From: Pseudomonadota bacterium
Lineage (GTDB): Bacteria > Pseudomonadota > Gammaproteobacteria > Steroidobacterales > Woeseiaceae
Reading direction: 5' to 3'
Assembly: GCA_022563255.1 (NCBI GenBank)
Contig: JADFNS010000007.1
Span: 38,508 to 102,507, forward strand
Length of the DNA stretch: 64,000 nt
In this document: piece after piece, positions 9,486-19,051 of the stretch
How positions within the stretch are numbered: position 1 is the first letter of the stretch
Layout of the letters: the number at the start of each line of letters is the position of its first letter
Translations under genes and position numbers: made by a program
The notes under the pieces: model-generated
The model's database searches: none
Told to the model about the DNA's origin: nothing
The model's input: the letters and a program-made list of their open reading frames with translations, nothing else

Positions 9486-10394
9486 ATGAGCAACATCGAT
9501 CAGATTAAGGAATACTTGCTGGCCTTGCAGAATCGCATTACGGCGGAACTGGAGCAGCTCGATGGCGGCGCCGTGTTTGTGCGCGATACCTGGGAGCGAT
9601 CCGGTGGTGGCGGCGGCGAAAGTCGGGTGCTGTCGGGCGGCGGAATTTTCGAGCAGGCTGGCGTGGGATTTTCCCATGTATTTGGCAAAGAGATGCCGGC
9701 GTCTGCTACCAGGACGCGACCGGAACTCGTTGGCAAAAGTTTTCAGGCCATAGGCGTCTCGCTCGTCCTGCACCCACAGAACCCCTACGTCCCGACCGCG
9801 CATGCGAATTTTCGTTTTTTCAGCGCCGGCGAGAAAAATCCAGTCTCGTGGTTCGGCGGCGGCTTCGACCTGACCCCCTACTATGCGTTCCGCGAAGATG
9901 TCGTGCACTGGCACTCGGTCGCGAAGGCGGCTTGCGATCCGTTCGGCGCAGAACTCTATCCGCGCTACAAGAAGTGGTGCGACGATTATTTTTACCTGCC
10001 GCATCGCGGCGAAACACGTGGCGTTGGCGGTCTGTTCTTTGACGACGTCAACGAGCGGGGTTTCGACGAAAGCTTTGCGTTCGTGCGATCCGTCGGTGAC
10101 TGTTTTCTCGATGCCTACAAGCCAATCGTGAAAAAACGCGCCAGCCACCCGTACGGCGACAGGCAACGTAACTTTCAGCTGTATCGACGCGGCCGCTACG
10201 TCGAGTTCAATCTGCTTTATGACCGCGGCACGATGTTCGGACTGCAGTCGGGTGGTCGCACCGAGTCCATCCTGATGTCGCTGCCGCCACAGGTGCGCTG
10301 GGAGTACAATTGGCAACCGGAACATGGCTCGCCGGAAGAAAAACTGTACAGCGACTACCTGCGGCCACGCGACTGGCTTGGAGATGCCGGATGA
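9486..10394 (+). CDS. hemF: Oxygen-dependent coproporphyrinogen III oxidase
   Basis: It performs the oxidative decarboxylation of coproporphyrinogen III to protoporphyrinogen IX, an aerobic step of heme synthesis. The 302-residue length matches E. coli HemF (299). Diagnostic segments are [53 protein letters not shown] and [18 protein letters not shown], which together are unmistakable. The start at ATG 9486 is two bases after the tsaC stop. hemB lies 7 kb downstream. Oxygen dependence points to an aerobic lifestyle. Confidence 0.97.
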   Translation: MSNIDQIKEYLLALQNRITAELEQLDGGAVFVRDTWERSGGGGGESRVLSGGGIFEQAGVGFSHVFGKEMPASATRTRPELVGKSFQAIGVSLVLHPQNPYVPTAHANFRFFSAGEKNPVSWFGGGFDLTPYYAFREDVVHWHSVAKAACDPFGAELYPRYKKWCDDYFYLPHRGETRGVGGLFFDDVNERGFDESFAFVRSVGDCFLDAYKPIVKKRASHPYGDRQRNFQLYRRGRYVEFNLLYDRGTMFGLQSGGRTESILMSLPPQVRWEYNWQPEHGSPEEKLYSDYLRPRDWLGDAG

Positions 10395-10816
10395 CGGACA
10401 CCCTCTGCCCGTTCCACCTGGCGCTGCCGGTGAACGATCTCGCAGCAGCCGAGATTTTTTATTGTGGCTTGCTGGGCTGCGAAAAAGGTCGCGCTACATC
10501 GCGCTGGCTTGACCTCAATTTCTTTGGCCACCAGGTAACATTGCACCTGGTTGAAGGAGACGATGACAATCCTGTAACGAATACGGTGGACGGCGACGCC
10601 GTGCCTGCACGCCACTTCGGCGTCATTCTGAATATGGACGACTGGCAGGCGCTAGCTGATCATCTGCGGGACGCGGACGGTAATTTTCTGCTTTCGCCCA
10701 AGATCCGATTCGAAGGGGAAATCGGTGAGCAAGCTACATTTTTTATTCGCGACCCCAGCGGCAACGCGCTTGAATTCAAGAGTTTCGCCGATTCGGAGCA
10801 ATTGTTCGCAACCTGA
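10391..10816 (+). CDS. VOC family (glyoxalase/dioxygenase-like) protein
   Basis: This is a 141-residue protein with paired beta-alpha-beta-beta-beta modules of the vicinal oxygen chelate fold: [22 protein letters not shown] at the N-terminus and the metal-site glutamate near the C-terminus in [12 protein letters not shown]. The ATG overlaps the hemF stop (ATGA), so translation is probably coupled. VOC proteins include glyoxalases, dioxygenases and fosfomycin-resistance enzymes. Sequence alone does not identify the substrate, and a role in heme metabolism should not be assumed from position. Confidence 0.82.
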   Translation: MTDTLCPFHLALPVNDLAAAEIFYCGLLGCEKGRATSRWLDLNFFGHQVTLHLVEGDDDNPVTNTVDGDAVPARHFGVILNMDDWQALADHLRDADGNFLLSPKIRFEGEIGEQATFFIRDPSGNALEFKSFADSEQLFAT

Positions 10817-10847
10817 GAACGTCCGGACGCGACAGGCGTTCTCTTTT
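10815..10847 (+). terminator. Probable terminator after the VOC gene
   Basis: The arms GAGAACG and CGTTCTC enclose a 15-base loop that itself contains the small palindrome GTCCGGAC. A TTTT run follows. The stem begins at the VOC stop codon and would end the tsaC-hemF-VOC transcript. Confidence 0.55.
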
Positions 10848-10897
10848 GGCTATCCCGGTGGTAACGTCAATTGCACTGAGGCCCGTGGCGAGGAACT

Positions 10898-11458
10898 ATG
10901 TCCTGGATAGAAGAAATAGAAGTCAGCGAGGCTGAAGGCAAGCTAGCTGCAACCTACGCTGCACTGATTAAACAGCGGGGGAAAGTCTCAAACATTCTCA
11001 AGGTTCACAGTCTGAACCCCGACGCGATGGGAGACCATCTCGATTTTTACATGACCATCATGTTCGGCAAGTCGGGGCTGAGCCGGGCGGAACGCGAAGC
11101 TATCGCCGTAGTCGTTTCGGCAAGTAACGAATGTGCGTACTGCGTAAGTCACCATGAGGAGGCGTTACGACGCTACATTAAAGACGATACTACGATCAGT
11201 CTTTTGACGTCAGCCGACGGCCTGGAAAGACTGGAGCCGCGACTAAGTGACATCGTTCGCCATGCTGAAAAGCTGACAACAGCGCCCGGGGCCATGACCG
11301 AGACCGACCTCGGCGAGCTGCGATCTGCGGGACTCTCCGACAAGGACATTCTCGACCTCACGCTGATCGTCGGTTATTTCAACTTCGTCAATCGAGTCGC
11401 ATTGGGGCTGGGTGTCACCTTCAGCGAGGAAGAATTAAGTGGCTATAAAGACGACTAG
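10898..11458 (+). CDS. Peroxidase-related AhpD-like (carboxymuconolactone decarboxylase) protein
   Basis: This 186-residue all-helical protein contains the AhpD-type redox motif ECAYCVSHHEEAL (Cys-X2-Cys-X3-His) at about residues 76-88. It is preceded by LSRAEREAIAVVVS, typical of the uncharacterised peroxidase-related CMD subfamily. Such proteins are thought to reduce peroxides or disulfide partners through the CxxC pair; its partner is unknown. The start has a good GAGGA site. Its end overlaps the following secreted protease gene by 20 bases, indicating a shared transcript. Confidence 0.88.
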   Translation: MSWIEEIEVSEAEGKLAATYAALIKQRGKVSNILKVHSLNPDAMGDHLDFYMTIMFGKSGLSRAEREAIAVVVSASNECAYCVSHHEEALRRYIKDDTTISLLTSADGLERLEPRLSDIVRHAEKLTTAPGAMTETDLGELRSAGLSDKDILDLTLIVGYFNFVNRVALGLGVTFSEEELSGYKDD

Positions 11459-14400
11459 ACTCATCGTCGCGTTGCTTTGCAGCTTGCTCCTGATACCGAT
11501 CACGGCCGCCGCACAAGATGAACCTGCTATTAAGAGCGCGGGAAACCTGGCGCTGCCTGCCGCACCAGATTCGGCCACGTCAAAAGTCTATATCGTGCAA
11601 CTGCGTTCCCCATCTGCAGCTGAATATCACGCATCGACGTCGAAATCGACTGTAGCGGCGGCATCCATCGCTCCCAATAACAAACGCCCTGCGCGCTTTG
11701 AAAAGAACAGCGCCGCTATTCAGGCCTATACGGCGAAACTCGAAGACGAACAGCAGCAAGTACTCCGCAAGATTGGCCCCAATACCCGTGAAATCTACAG
11801 CTACAAGTACAGTCTGAACGGTTTCGCCGTGCGCATGAGCGTCGCTCAGGCGCAAAAACTTGAAACCCTTCCCGAGGTCCTCAATGTCTGGGAGGACGAA
11901 ATCCGACCTCTCGCAACAAGACAGAGTGCAATTTTTCTCGGCTTGTTTGACCGTGAAACCGGCCTGCGCGCCAAGCACGAATTCGACGGAGACGGCCTGG
12001 TTATCGCCTTCATCGACAGCGGCGTGGCGCCGGAGCACCCTGCCTTGCAAGACACGCGCGCAGCGGACAGACCGCGTGTTTGCCGCAGCAATTGGGCGAA
12101 GACCTCGCTGCTCGGGCGTTGGCTTTGTCATCGCTTTGACAAACTTGCCGACGTGCAGGTGTTCGCTGCACCAGACAACTGGAACGGTGCGTGCGAGACG
12201 GGTGAAGAATTCGACGAGTCGCTGTGCAATAACAAATTGATCGGCGCCCGCTGGTTCATCGACGGTGCGCTGGAAACCGGTCCAATTGATGTCGGCGAAT
12301 ATCGTTCACCGCGGGACGCCGACGGCCACGGCACTCACACAGCGACGACGGCTGCCGGCAATCGCACCAGTGCGTCGATATTCGGTACGTTGATCGGCGA
12401 CGTTGAAGGCATGGCGCCAAAGGCAAGAGTCGCCGTCTACAAGGCCTGCTGGCTGCGCCCCAACAAATCGCGTGCCAGCTGCAACACGTCGGACCTCGCC
12501 CGCGCGATCGACAGCGCCGTCGCCGATGGCGTCGATATCATCAACTACTCGGTCGGTAGCTCGATGACCGGCGTCACGGCGCCCGACGATATCGCGCTGC
12601 TCGCCGCAACCAAGGCGGGCATTATCGCCGTTGTCGCTGCGGGCAACGAGGGCCCTAATCTTGCGACCATCGGCTCGCCCGCAGGCGGTCCCTGGGTGAT
12701 CACTGTCGCTGCATCAAGCCGAGACGGCGACTCTTCGGTGGAAGCGATGCAGGTATCAACGCCACCGTCCATCGCGGGAAAATATGCGACCAAAGAGGCC
12801 TTGTTTTCGACGCCCCTGCAGGATGTCGATCCGATAGAAGGCACATTGGTGCTTGTCGACGACAGCGACAGCAGCTTGCCCAACGGATCGCCCGGTGTTA
12901 CGTCGGACGGCTGCCAGCCCCTGACGAATGGCGCGGACGTTTCCGGCGCCATCGCCCTGCTGCAAAGATCGGGTTGTCTGTTCACCGACATGGTAAGGAA
13001 CGCCGAAGACGCCGGCGCAGTTGCTGCCCTGGTTTACAACATTGCCGGCGAGCCGATTGTCATGTTCGGGGAAGACGGGCTTGTCGGCATCCCGGCCCTC
13101 ATGATCGGCCAGGCGGACGCCAACCTGATCCTGGCGGAGATGGATGCAGGTAACGAAGTGACCGTCGTCCTCGAGAAAAGCTTTTTGTTGACCACAGCCG
13201 ACACGGGCAACGTCATGGCCGGCTTCTCGGCCCGCGGTCCCGGGCCAGTCCCTGACATTCTCAAGCCGGATGTCACGGCGCCGGGCATTAATATTATTGC
13301 CGGCTTCACGCCGGATGCGGCGAACGCCACGCCCGGGGAGAACTTCGCGTATTTGAGTGGCACGTCGATGTCAACGCCGCACGTCGCCGGCGTCGCTGCC
13401 CTCCTGCGCCAGGCCCATCCTGACTGGTCGCCTGCCGCCATCAAATCAGCATTAATGACCAGCGCGCGGCAAGACTTGCAATTGCCAGACAATCTCGCCG
13501 CGGCGAATCCGTTCGACTACGGGGCCGGGCACATCGTGCCGAACGATGCGCTATCTCCCGGTCTTGTATACGAGGTCAGCGACGATGCCTACGACGCGTT
13601 TTCCTGCGGAACCGCTTCGCCTGCCGTCACCCAGGAACGCTGCGACCAACTCAGCGCCGCGGGCTTTTCGTTCTTTGCCCGCGACCTCAACCAAGCTACG
13701 ATCTCGGTCTCAAGACTGGCGAGCCAGCAGAAGGTGACTCGCCAGGTGACCAATGTCAGCGCCGACGCTGAGTCATACACGGTCACGGTCACGCCGCCGC
13801 CCGGAATCAGCGTGGCCGTGTTCCCTCCGAGTATCAGCGTCGGCCCAGGAGAGTCAGTAAGCTATGAGGTCACGCTCACCTACGAGTCGGGGCCGCTGGA
13901 TCTTTGGCGCTTCGGCTCACTGACATGGTCCAGCGACGAACATGACGTTGTCAGCACCGTGGCGGTCAAGCCCACATCGATCACTGCACCCATCGAAATC
14001 GTATCTTTCGGCGGCACAGGGAGCGAGACGTTTGCCGTCGAATTCGGCTACAACGGCAGCTACGACCTGGGCGTACACGGCCTCAATTTACCGCTCATCC
14101 AGGAGCGGATGGTCGACAACGACCCGACCAAGACATTCACTCGTCGCACGATGAACGGCGTGACTGAGCACGTGCTCATCGTGCCGCGGGATCAGCTATT
14201 CCTGCGCTTCTCGCTGTTCGACGCATTGACCGATGGCGATGACGATCTGGATATGTACGTGTACTACTGCGGACTGGATGGTAGTTCGTGCGACGAAATC
14301 GGCCAAAGTGGCGAGCCTACGTCACAGGAGCAATTCAACCTTTATCGGCCCGCACCGGGTGTATACGGCGTGTATATCCATGGCTTCGAAACGGATCAAA

Positions 14401-14630
14401 TCAGTGGCGGCCCGGGCGCCGTTTACAGCCTGCTCGCCTGGTCCATCGGCAACATCGACGATCAGGGCAACATGAGCGCCACCGGCCCATCCTTTGTTAA
14501 CGCGGGCACTACGGCTGACGTCACCGTGACTTGGTCGGGGTTGCTGTCCAATACCATTTACCTGGGTGGCATCTCGCACATTACGCCGCAGGGCGTATCA
14601 GCGCTGACGATAATCACAATCGGTAACTGA
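11439..14630 (+). CDS. Large secreted subtilisin-like (S8) serine protease
   Basis: This 1063-residue preproprotein has a Sec signal (LIVALLCSLLLIPITAAAQ) and an I9-type inhibitor propeptide to about residue 150. The S8 catalytic domain carries Asp193 (AFIDSG), His297 (DGHGTH) and Ser643 (SGTSMS). The roughly 350 residues between His and Ser include a protease-associated (PA) insert near residues 460-590, with DGCQPL and ALVYNIAGEPIVM, an arrangement like cucumisin-type subtilases. An Fn3-like domain follows (about 755-850), then a C-terminal beta domain with DDDLDMYVYYC resembling pre-peptidase C-terminal folds. The GTG start has GAGGAAG upstream inside the AhpD gene. It is a likely scavenging exoenzyme. 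Confidence 0.93.
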   Translation: MAIKTTRLIVALLCSLLLIPITAAAQDEPAIKSAGNLALPAAPDSATSKVYIVQLRSPSAAEYHASTSKSTVAAASIAPNNKRPARFEKNSAAIQAYTAKLEDEQQQVLRKIGPNTREIYSYKYSLNGFAVRMSVAQAQKLETLPEVLNVWEDEIRPLATRQSAIFLGLFDRETGLRAKHEFDGDGLVIAFIDSGVAPEHPALQDTRAADRPRVCRSNWAKTSLLGRWLCHRFDKLADVQVFAAPDNWNGACETGEEFDESLCNNKLIGARWFIDGALETGPIDVGEYRSPRDADGHGTHTATTAAGNRTSASIFGTLIGDVEGMAPKARVAVYKACWLRPNKSRASCNTSDLARAIDSAVADGVDIINYSVGSSMTGVTAPDDIALLAATKAGIIAVVAAGNEGPNLATIGSPAGGPWVITVAASSRDGDSSVEAMQVSTPPSIAGKYATKEALFSTPLQDVDPIEGTLVLVDDSDSSLPNGSPGVTSDGCQPLTNGADVSGAIALLQRSGCLFTDMVRNAEDAGAVAALVYNIAGEPIVMFGEDGLVGIPALMIGQADANLILAEMDAGNEVTVVLEKSFLLTTADTGNVMAGFSARGPGPVPDILKPDVTAPGINIIAGFTPDAANATPGENFAYLSGTSMSTPHVAGVAALLRQAHPDWSPAAIKSALMTSARQDLQLPDNLAAANPFDYGAGHIVPNDALSPGLVYEVSDDAYDAFSCGTASPAVTQERCDQLSAAGFSFFARDLNQATISVSRLASQQKVTRQVTNVSADAESYTVTVTPPPGISVAVFPPSISVGPGESVSYEVTLTYESGPLDLWRFGSLTWSSDEHDVVSTVAVKPTSITAPIEIVSFGGTGSETFAVEFGYNGSYDLGVHGLNLPLIQERMVDNDPTKTFTRRTMNGVTEHVLIVPRDQLFLRFSLFDALTDGDDDLDMYVYYCGLDGSSCDEIGQSGEPTSQEQFNLYRPAPGVYGVYIHGFETDQISGGPGAVYSLLAWSIGNIDDQGNMSATGPSFVNAGTTADVTVTWSGLLSNTIYLGGISHITPQGVSALTIITIGN

Positions 14631-14636
14631 ACGCGA

Positions 14637-15230
14637 TCAGGGCTTCGACGCCGCCAGTTTTTTGCATGGCTGGTGACGAAAACATCCGATGACGTGATCA
14701 TTGACCATGCCGGTCGCCTGCATATGCGCGTACATGATCGTGCTGCCCACGAACTTGAAGCCGCGCTTTTTCAGGTCTTTGCTGAGCGCATCCGACTCCG
14801 CGGATGTCGCAGGCACGTCGCCGTCTTGTCGCAAATTCGTCTGGATCGGAGTACCGCCCACGAAACCCCAGATGTATTCGGAGAAGCTGCCAAATTCCTT
14901 CTGTACCTTGAGAAAAGCCTTCGCGTTCGTCACGGTTGACTGAACTTTAAGTCGATTTCTCACGATTGCGGGATCCTGCAAAAGTTTTTCGATGCGCTTG
15001 TCTGTAATTCGAGCAACTTTCACGACCTCGAAATTGGCGAATGCACGCCGATAACCTTCTCGTTTGTTGAGGATCGTCGACCAGCTAAGTCCGGCCTGCG
15101 CCCCCTCCAGAACAAGGAACTCGAATTGCACCTGGTCGTCCCATACCGGCACGCCCCACTCCCGGTCGTGGTATTCAATATAGGCAAGACTGACGCCTTC
15201 GGCCCATGTACAACGCGTTACCTTCCCCAT
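14637..15230 (-). CDS. tag: DNA-3-methyladenine glycosylase I
   Basis: It excises 3-methyladenine from alkylated DNA. The 197-residue protein (E. coli Tag is 187) shows RCTWAEG at the N-terminus, YIEYHDREWGVP, and QAGLSWSTILNKREGYRRAF, the substrate pocket. The zinc snap ligands Cys near residue 5, His in YHD, and His and Cys in HVIGCFRH near the C-terminus are present. I chose ATG 15230 over an upstream in-frame start because GAAGAG lies just upstream and homology begins there. It is convergent with the protease gene, with only six bases between the stops. Confidence 0.96.
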   Translation of the reverse strand: MGKVTRCTWAEGVSLAYIEYHDREWGVPVWDDQVQFEFLVLEGAQAGLSWSTILNKREGYRRAFANFEVVKVARITDKRIEKLLQDPAIVRNRLKVQSTVTNAKAFLKVQKEFGSFSEYIWGFVGGTPIQTNLRQDGDVPATSAESDALSKDLKKRGFKFVGSTIMYAHMQATGMVNDHVIGCFRHQPCKKLAASKP

Positions 15231-15315
15231 CGTGTATTGCTCTTCATATTGTGCGACTTGCCAATGTAGCAGTACTGTTGTCACTTCTCATCGCACATAT
15301 CTACAGAGCACGCAC

Positions 15316-15350
15316 AAAAAAGCCCGCGCAGATGCGCGGGCTCTTTTTTC
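15316..15350. terminator. Strong bidirectional-type terminator hairpin
   Basis: A perfect nine-base GC-rich stem, AGCCCGCGC / GCGCGGGCT with a four-base loop, has an A run on one side and a T run on the other. It lies about 30 bases past the end of the EGSCG-repeat gene on the minus strand and upstream of tag. It should end the sigma/anti-sigma/precursor transcript. Confidence 0.85.
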
Positions 15351-15380
15351 TTCGATAGAAGTATTCGCTCGGCTTATAGC

Positions 15381-15755
15381 TTAAAGCATTCCACCACAGC
15401 TACCTTCTCCATCGTCTTTCTTGTCGTCGCCACCGCAAGAACCTTCTGCGTCTTTCTTGTCAGCGCCGCAAGAACCTTCGCCGCAAGAACCTTCTGCGTC
15501 TTTCTTGTGGTCGCCGCCACAAGAACCTTCTCCGTCTTTCTTGTCGTCGCCGCCACAAGAACCTTCTCCGTCTTTCTTGTCGTCGCCGCCACAAGAACCT
15601 TCGCCCTCACCGAGCATGTAGCCCGCGCTCAGCGCCGACATTTGGAACGGGCTGTCGACGGAGGCCGCATTAACCGACCCGCCGATTGCGAATGCTCCGG
15701 CCAGTGCAACACCAACAGCCAACGCAACAGGTTTTAGTAATTTCTTCTCTGACAT
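15381..15755 (-). CDS. HvfA-like EGSCG-repeat RiPP metallophore precursor
   Basis: This 124-residue protein has a Sec-type signal (KKLLKPVALAVGVALAGAFAIGG, cleavage near 30). A short conserved patch SPFQMSALSAGYML follows (35-48), then a hydrophilic tail with seven EGSCG motifs in a roughly 12-residue DDKKDG-spaced repeat. The seven cysteines (55, 67, 79, 91, 96, 107, 120) are its only ones. The architecture and the FxMxxLxxGYM patch match HvfA-family precursors, whose EGKCG cysteines are converted to oxazolone/thioamide copper-binding groups by HvfB (DUF692) and HvfC (DUF2063). Here Lys is replaced by Ser in every motif, and neither maturase gene is in the window. AGGAG lies upstream. It follows the anti-sigma gene by 61 bases. 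Confidence 0.8.
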   Translation of the reverse strand: MSEKKLLKPVALAVGVALAGAFAIGGSVNAASVDSPFQMSALSAGYMLGEGEGSCGGDDKKDGEGSCGGDDKKDGEGSCGGDHKKDAEGSCGEGSCGADKKDAEGSCGGDDKKDDGEGSCGGML

Positions 15756-15816
15756 CTCTATTTTCTCCTACAGGTTTTTGCCCAAGACCGGGCGTTCGTT
15801 TCTCAACAAAAGAGCT

Positions 15817-16548
15817 TCAAGTGCTCCACATTACTGAATCCAATATGTTTCGCCTGACGCGATCGAGTTGTTCCTCGCGACTTCCGACGATAGCAATACT
15901 GCCGCTGCCCACTGGAAGAATGACGCCCCGAATGTTGTCGCCCTCAAGCAGTTTGGCCTCAGCAATCGATTCTTCTGGCATCAACAAGATCGTTATGGGA
16001 CCGAATTCTCCCTGGATAACAAGGTGCGGCACTTCGTTGCCGTTAATAACGCAATTCCGTGCGTAGGTGATAATCCCGGCGTCGTGATTCAAGACCGCGA
16101 TATCCGCCGGCACGGCCGACGCCAAATGACTGTTCGATACGCGCGTATTGCTGACCAGAAATGCCGTTGGTTCATGATCGACATGCGCCAGGATCTGTTC
16201 CTCAAGCGTGCCATAGGTCACGCCGAATTCACTGAGCCGGACACCGATGGCCACCGCGAGCATCACGGAGGCCGCCAGCGCAAACCAGACCGGCTTCGAG
16301 AGGACACGACGGTCGGACAACGACGCCACGTTCTGCGTGTCGAGATCCGGTAACTGAGGCATCTGCAAAACAGGCACGGCGATTTCCAGTGCGCTTGCGA
16401 TCTCGTCGTTCAGCGTCAGCATCTGTGTGCGATACGCCTGACACTCAGCACAGGCTTCCACATGCCCGGCCCCGCCCTCAAAGGTCGGGTCCACGGTCAG
16501 CGCTTCAATGTATTCCTTGCAGTTCATCATCTCACTTGTCCGGCTCAT
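15817..16548 (-). CDS. DUF3379-type membrane anti-sigma factor (probable)
   Basis: This 243-residue protein starts at an ATG that overlaps the sigma factor stop (ATGA). A short cytoplasmic N-terminus has a zinc-anti-sigma-like His29-X3-Cys33-X2-Cys36 arrangement (GHVEACAEC). One transmembrane helix (about 88-106, WFALAASVMLAVAIGV) follows, then a roughly 130-residue periplasmic domain. Overall it resembles the DUF3379 family, which accompanies ECF sigma genes. I infer that it sequesters the adjacent sigma factor and senses a periplasmic signal. The downstream cysteine-repeat precursor suggests metal or thiol stress, but that is inference. Confidence 0.75.
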   Translation of the reverse strand: MSRTSEMMNCKEYIEALTVDPTFEGGAGHVEACAECQAYRTQMLTLNDEIASALEIAVPVLQMPQLPDLDTQNVASLSDRRVLSKPVWFALAASVMLAVAIGVRLSEFGVTYGTLEEQILAHVDHEPTAFLVSNTRVSNSHLASAVPADIAVLNHDAGIITYARNCVINGNEVPHLVIQGEFGPITILLMPEESIAEAKLLEGDNIRGVILPVGSGSIAIVGSREEQLDRVRRNILDSVMWST

Positions 16549-17060
16549 GAGGCCATCTCATCAGCCACGTCTCGCTTAAGCTTGAGGCGAGCCCTGTGCA
16601 GACGCGTTAATACCGCTCCCTGCTTGAGCCCCATCATCTGTGCAATCTCGTTCGTGCTGTAGCCCATCAGGACTTGCAGAACCAACGGTTCGCGATAATC
16701 GTCGTCGAGCCGATAAATCGCTTCCCTGAGATCGTCAAGCTCCTCGTTTGGCGTCTCAGCCAGCAATGCAGACTGAGATGCCGTCAAATTATCAATGTCG
16801 ACCGTCTCCAGCCGGCGTCGTTCAAAGTAGCGAGCGTTCTCCCGTCGCACGATCGTCAGCAACCACTGCTTGGCTGCCACGTCGTCGCGCAACGCATCGA
16901 GGGACTTCCAGGCGCGCAGCAACGCCTCCTGAACGACGTCTTCGGCAATCGACTTGTCACGGCTCAACCATGCGGCATAACGGTACATGTCCATATGGAA
17001 AACGGTGACAATCCTGTCAAATCTTCGCCGCCTGTCGCGCGCGGTTTTGCTACTGTTCAT
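16545..17060 (-). CDS. ECF-type RNA polymerase sigma factor
   Basis: This 171-residue sigma70-family protein contains only regions 2 and 4. Region 2 shows AAWLSRDKSIAEDVVQEALLRAWKSL and a 2.4-like QWLLTIVRRENARYFERRR; region 4 shows YREPLVLQVLMGYSTNEIAQMMGLKQGAVLTRLHRAR, a helix-turn-helix. It overlaps the anti-sigma gene by four bases. ECF genes commonly autoregulate, so the operon promoter probably lies in the 118-base spacer shared with hemB. The EGSCG-repeat gene at the end of the same operon is its most obvious candidate target. Confidence 0.92.
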   Translation of the reverse strand: MNSSKTARDRRRRFDRIVTVFHMDMYRYAAWLSRDKSIAEDVVQEALLRAWKSLDALRDDVAAKQWLLTIVRRENARYFERRRLETVDIDNLTASQSALLAETPNEELDDLREAIYRLDDDYREPLVLQVLMGYSTNEIAQMMGLKQGAVLTRLHRARLKLKRDVADEMAS

Positions 17061-17105
17061 ACGAGATGACCCGCTCCTGTTGATTTTTATTACGCGAACC
17101 GCCCA

Positions 17106-17128
17106 AAACCACCTTTTAGAGGTGGTTT
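17106..17128. promoter_or_regulatory. Perfect nine-base inverted repeat between the sigma gene and hemB
   Basis: The arms AAACCACCT and AGGTGGTTT are separated by the five-base loop TTTAG. The element lies in the 118-base spacer between the divergent sigma-factor operon and hemB, where a terminator is not expected. It could be an operator or a leader hairpin of the sigma transcript. On the minus strand the second arm ends in TTTT. Confidence 0.4.
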
Positions 17129-17172
17129 CCTTGGTAAAATATAGGGAAAATAAGCACTTACTATTATTTTGA

Positions 17173-18186
<1,014 letters not shown>

Positions 18187-18190
18187 GTAT

Positions 18191-19042
18191 TTGGCCAATC
18201 AAATAACAGGGGAAATCAAGGCCGTCGATCGTTACGGTGTCATGGGATATCCGATATCCCACAGTCGCTCTCCTATCATTCACCGCCTGTTCGCATTGCA
18301 AACCGGACAGGATATTCAGTATGAACTTCTGCAAGTCTCGCCGGAAAAACTGGAAACGGCGGTGCGACAATTTCAGCGCACAGGGGGCCGGGGCCTTAAC
18401 ATCACGGTGCCACACAAAGCGGAAGTAACACGGCTCGTGGATCAGTTGAGTGAGCGGGCCGCGACCGCAGGCGCCGTGAACACGCTCGCATTCAAGGGCG
18501 GCGAGGTCATGGGCGACAACACCGACGGTATCGGGTTGCTGCGCGACCTTGCGGTCAATCTCGGCGTATCGATCGAAAAAGCGAACATTCTGATTTTGGG
18601 AGCGGGCGGCGCAACACGCGGCATCATCGGGCCGTTGCTGGAAATGCAACCAACACGTATTCAAATTGCAAATCGAACGCTAGGGAAAGCGAAAGCGCTG
18701 GCCGATCACTTTTCAAGATCAGGCCCGGTTTCTGCTTGCCGCTTTAATGAAGTCGCAACCGGCAAGACCTACGACCTGATCATCAATGCCACGTCGGCGG
18801 GACTGAGGGGCGAAACTCCTCCATACCCACAGGCCGCCATTTCGGAAAATACATTTTGCTACGACCTGTCCTACGGGATACAGCCAACGCCTTTCAGCGT
18901 CTGGGCGCGCGAAGCCGGCGCCAGAAAATCCGTCATGGGCTGGGGGATGCTCGTGGAACAAGCTGCAGAGTCGTTCAAAATCTGGCGGGGCGTGCGACCC
19001 GACACCGCGCCTGTACTCAAGCAGATGATCATCGCAGCCTGA
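18191..19042 (+). CDS. aroE: Shikimate dehydrogenase (NADP)
   Basis: It reduces 3-dehydroshikimate to shikimate in aromatic amino acid synthesis. Substrate-domain motifs are GYPISHSRSP, LNITVPHK (catalytic Lys) and NTLAF...GDNTDGIGLL. The NADP Rossmann domain follows with LILGAGGATRG and ANRT. The C-terminal GMLVEQAAESFKIWRG is typical. No ATG lies ahead of the homology: the best start is TTG 18191, four bases after the hemB stop with GGAG seven bases upstream, giving 283 residues (E. coli 272). It is likely cotranscribed with hemB and convergent with gorA. Confidence 0.94.
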   Translation: MANQITGEIKAVDRYGVMGYPISHSRSPIIHRLFALQTGQDIQYELLQVSPEKLETAVRQFQRTGGRGLNITVPHKAEVTRLVDQLSERAATAGAVNTLAFKGGEVMGDNTDGIGLLRDLAVNLGVSIEKANILILGAGGATRGIIGPLLEMQPTRIQIANRTLGKAKALADHFSRSGPVSACRFNEVATGKTYDLIINATSAGLRGETPPYPQAAISENTFCYDLSYGIQPTPFSVWAREAGARKSVMGWGMLVEQAAESFKIWRGVRPDTAPVLKQMIIAA

Positions 19043-19051
19043 CAGGCTGAG

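Noticed and set aside
10391..10816. VOC protein as a fosfomycin or bleomycin resistance gene
   Set aside because: It shares only the general fold; no resistance-specific residues or mobile context are visible.
15424..15606. Tandem 36-base repeats resembling a small CRISPR array
   Set aside because: Units are contiguous without unique spacers and encode the EGSCG amino-acid repeat; no cas genes are nearby.
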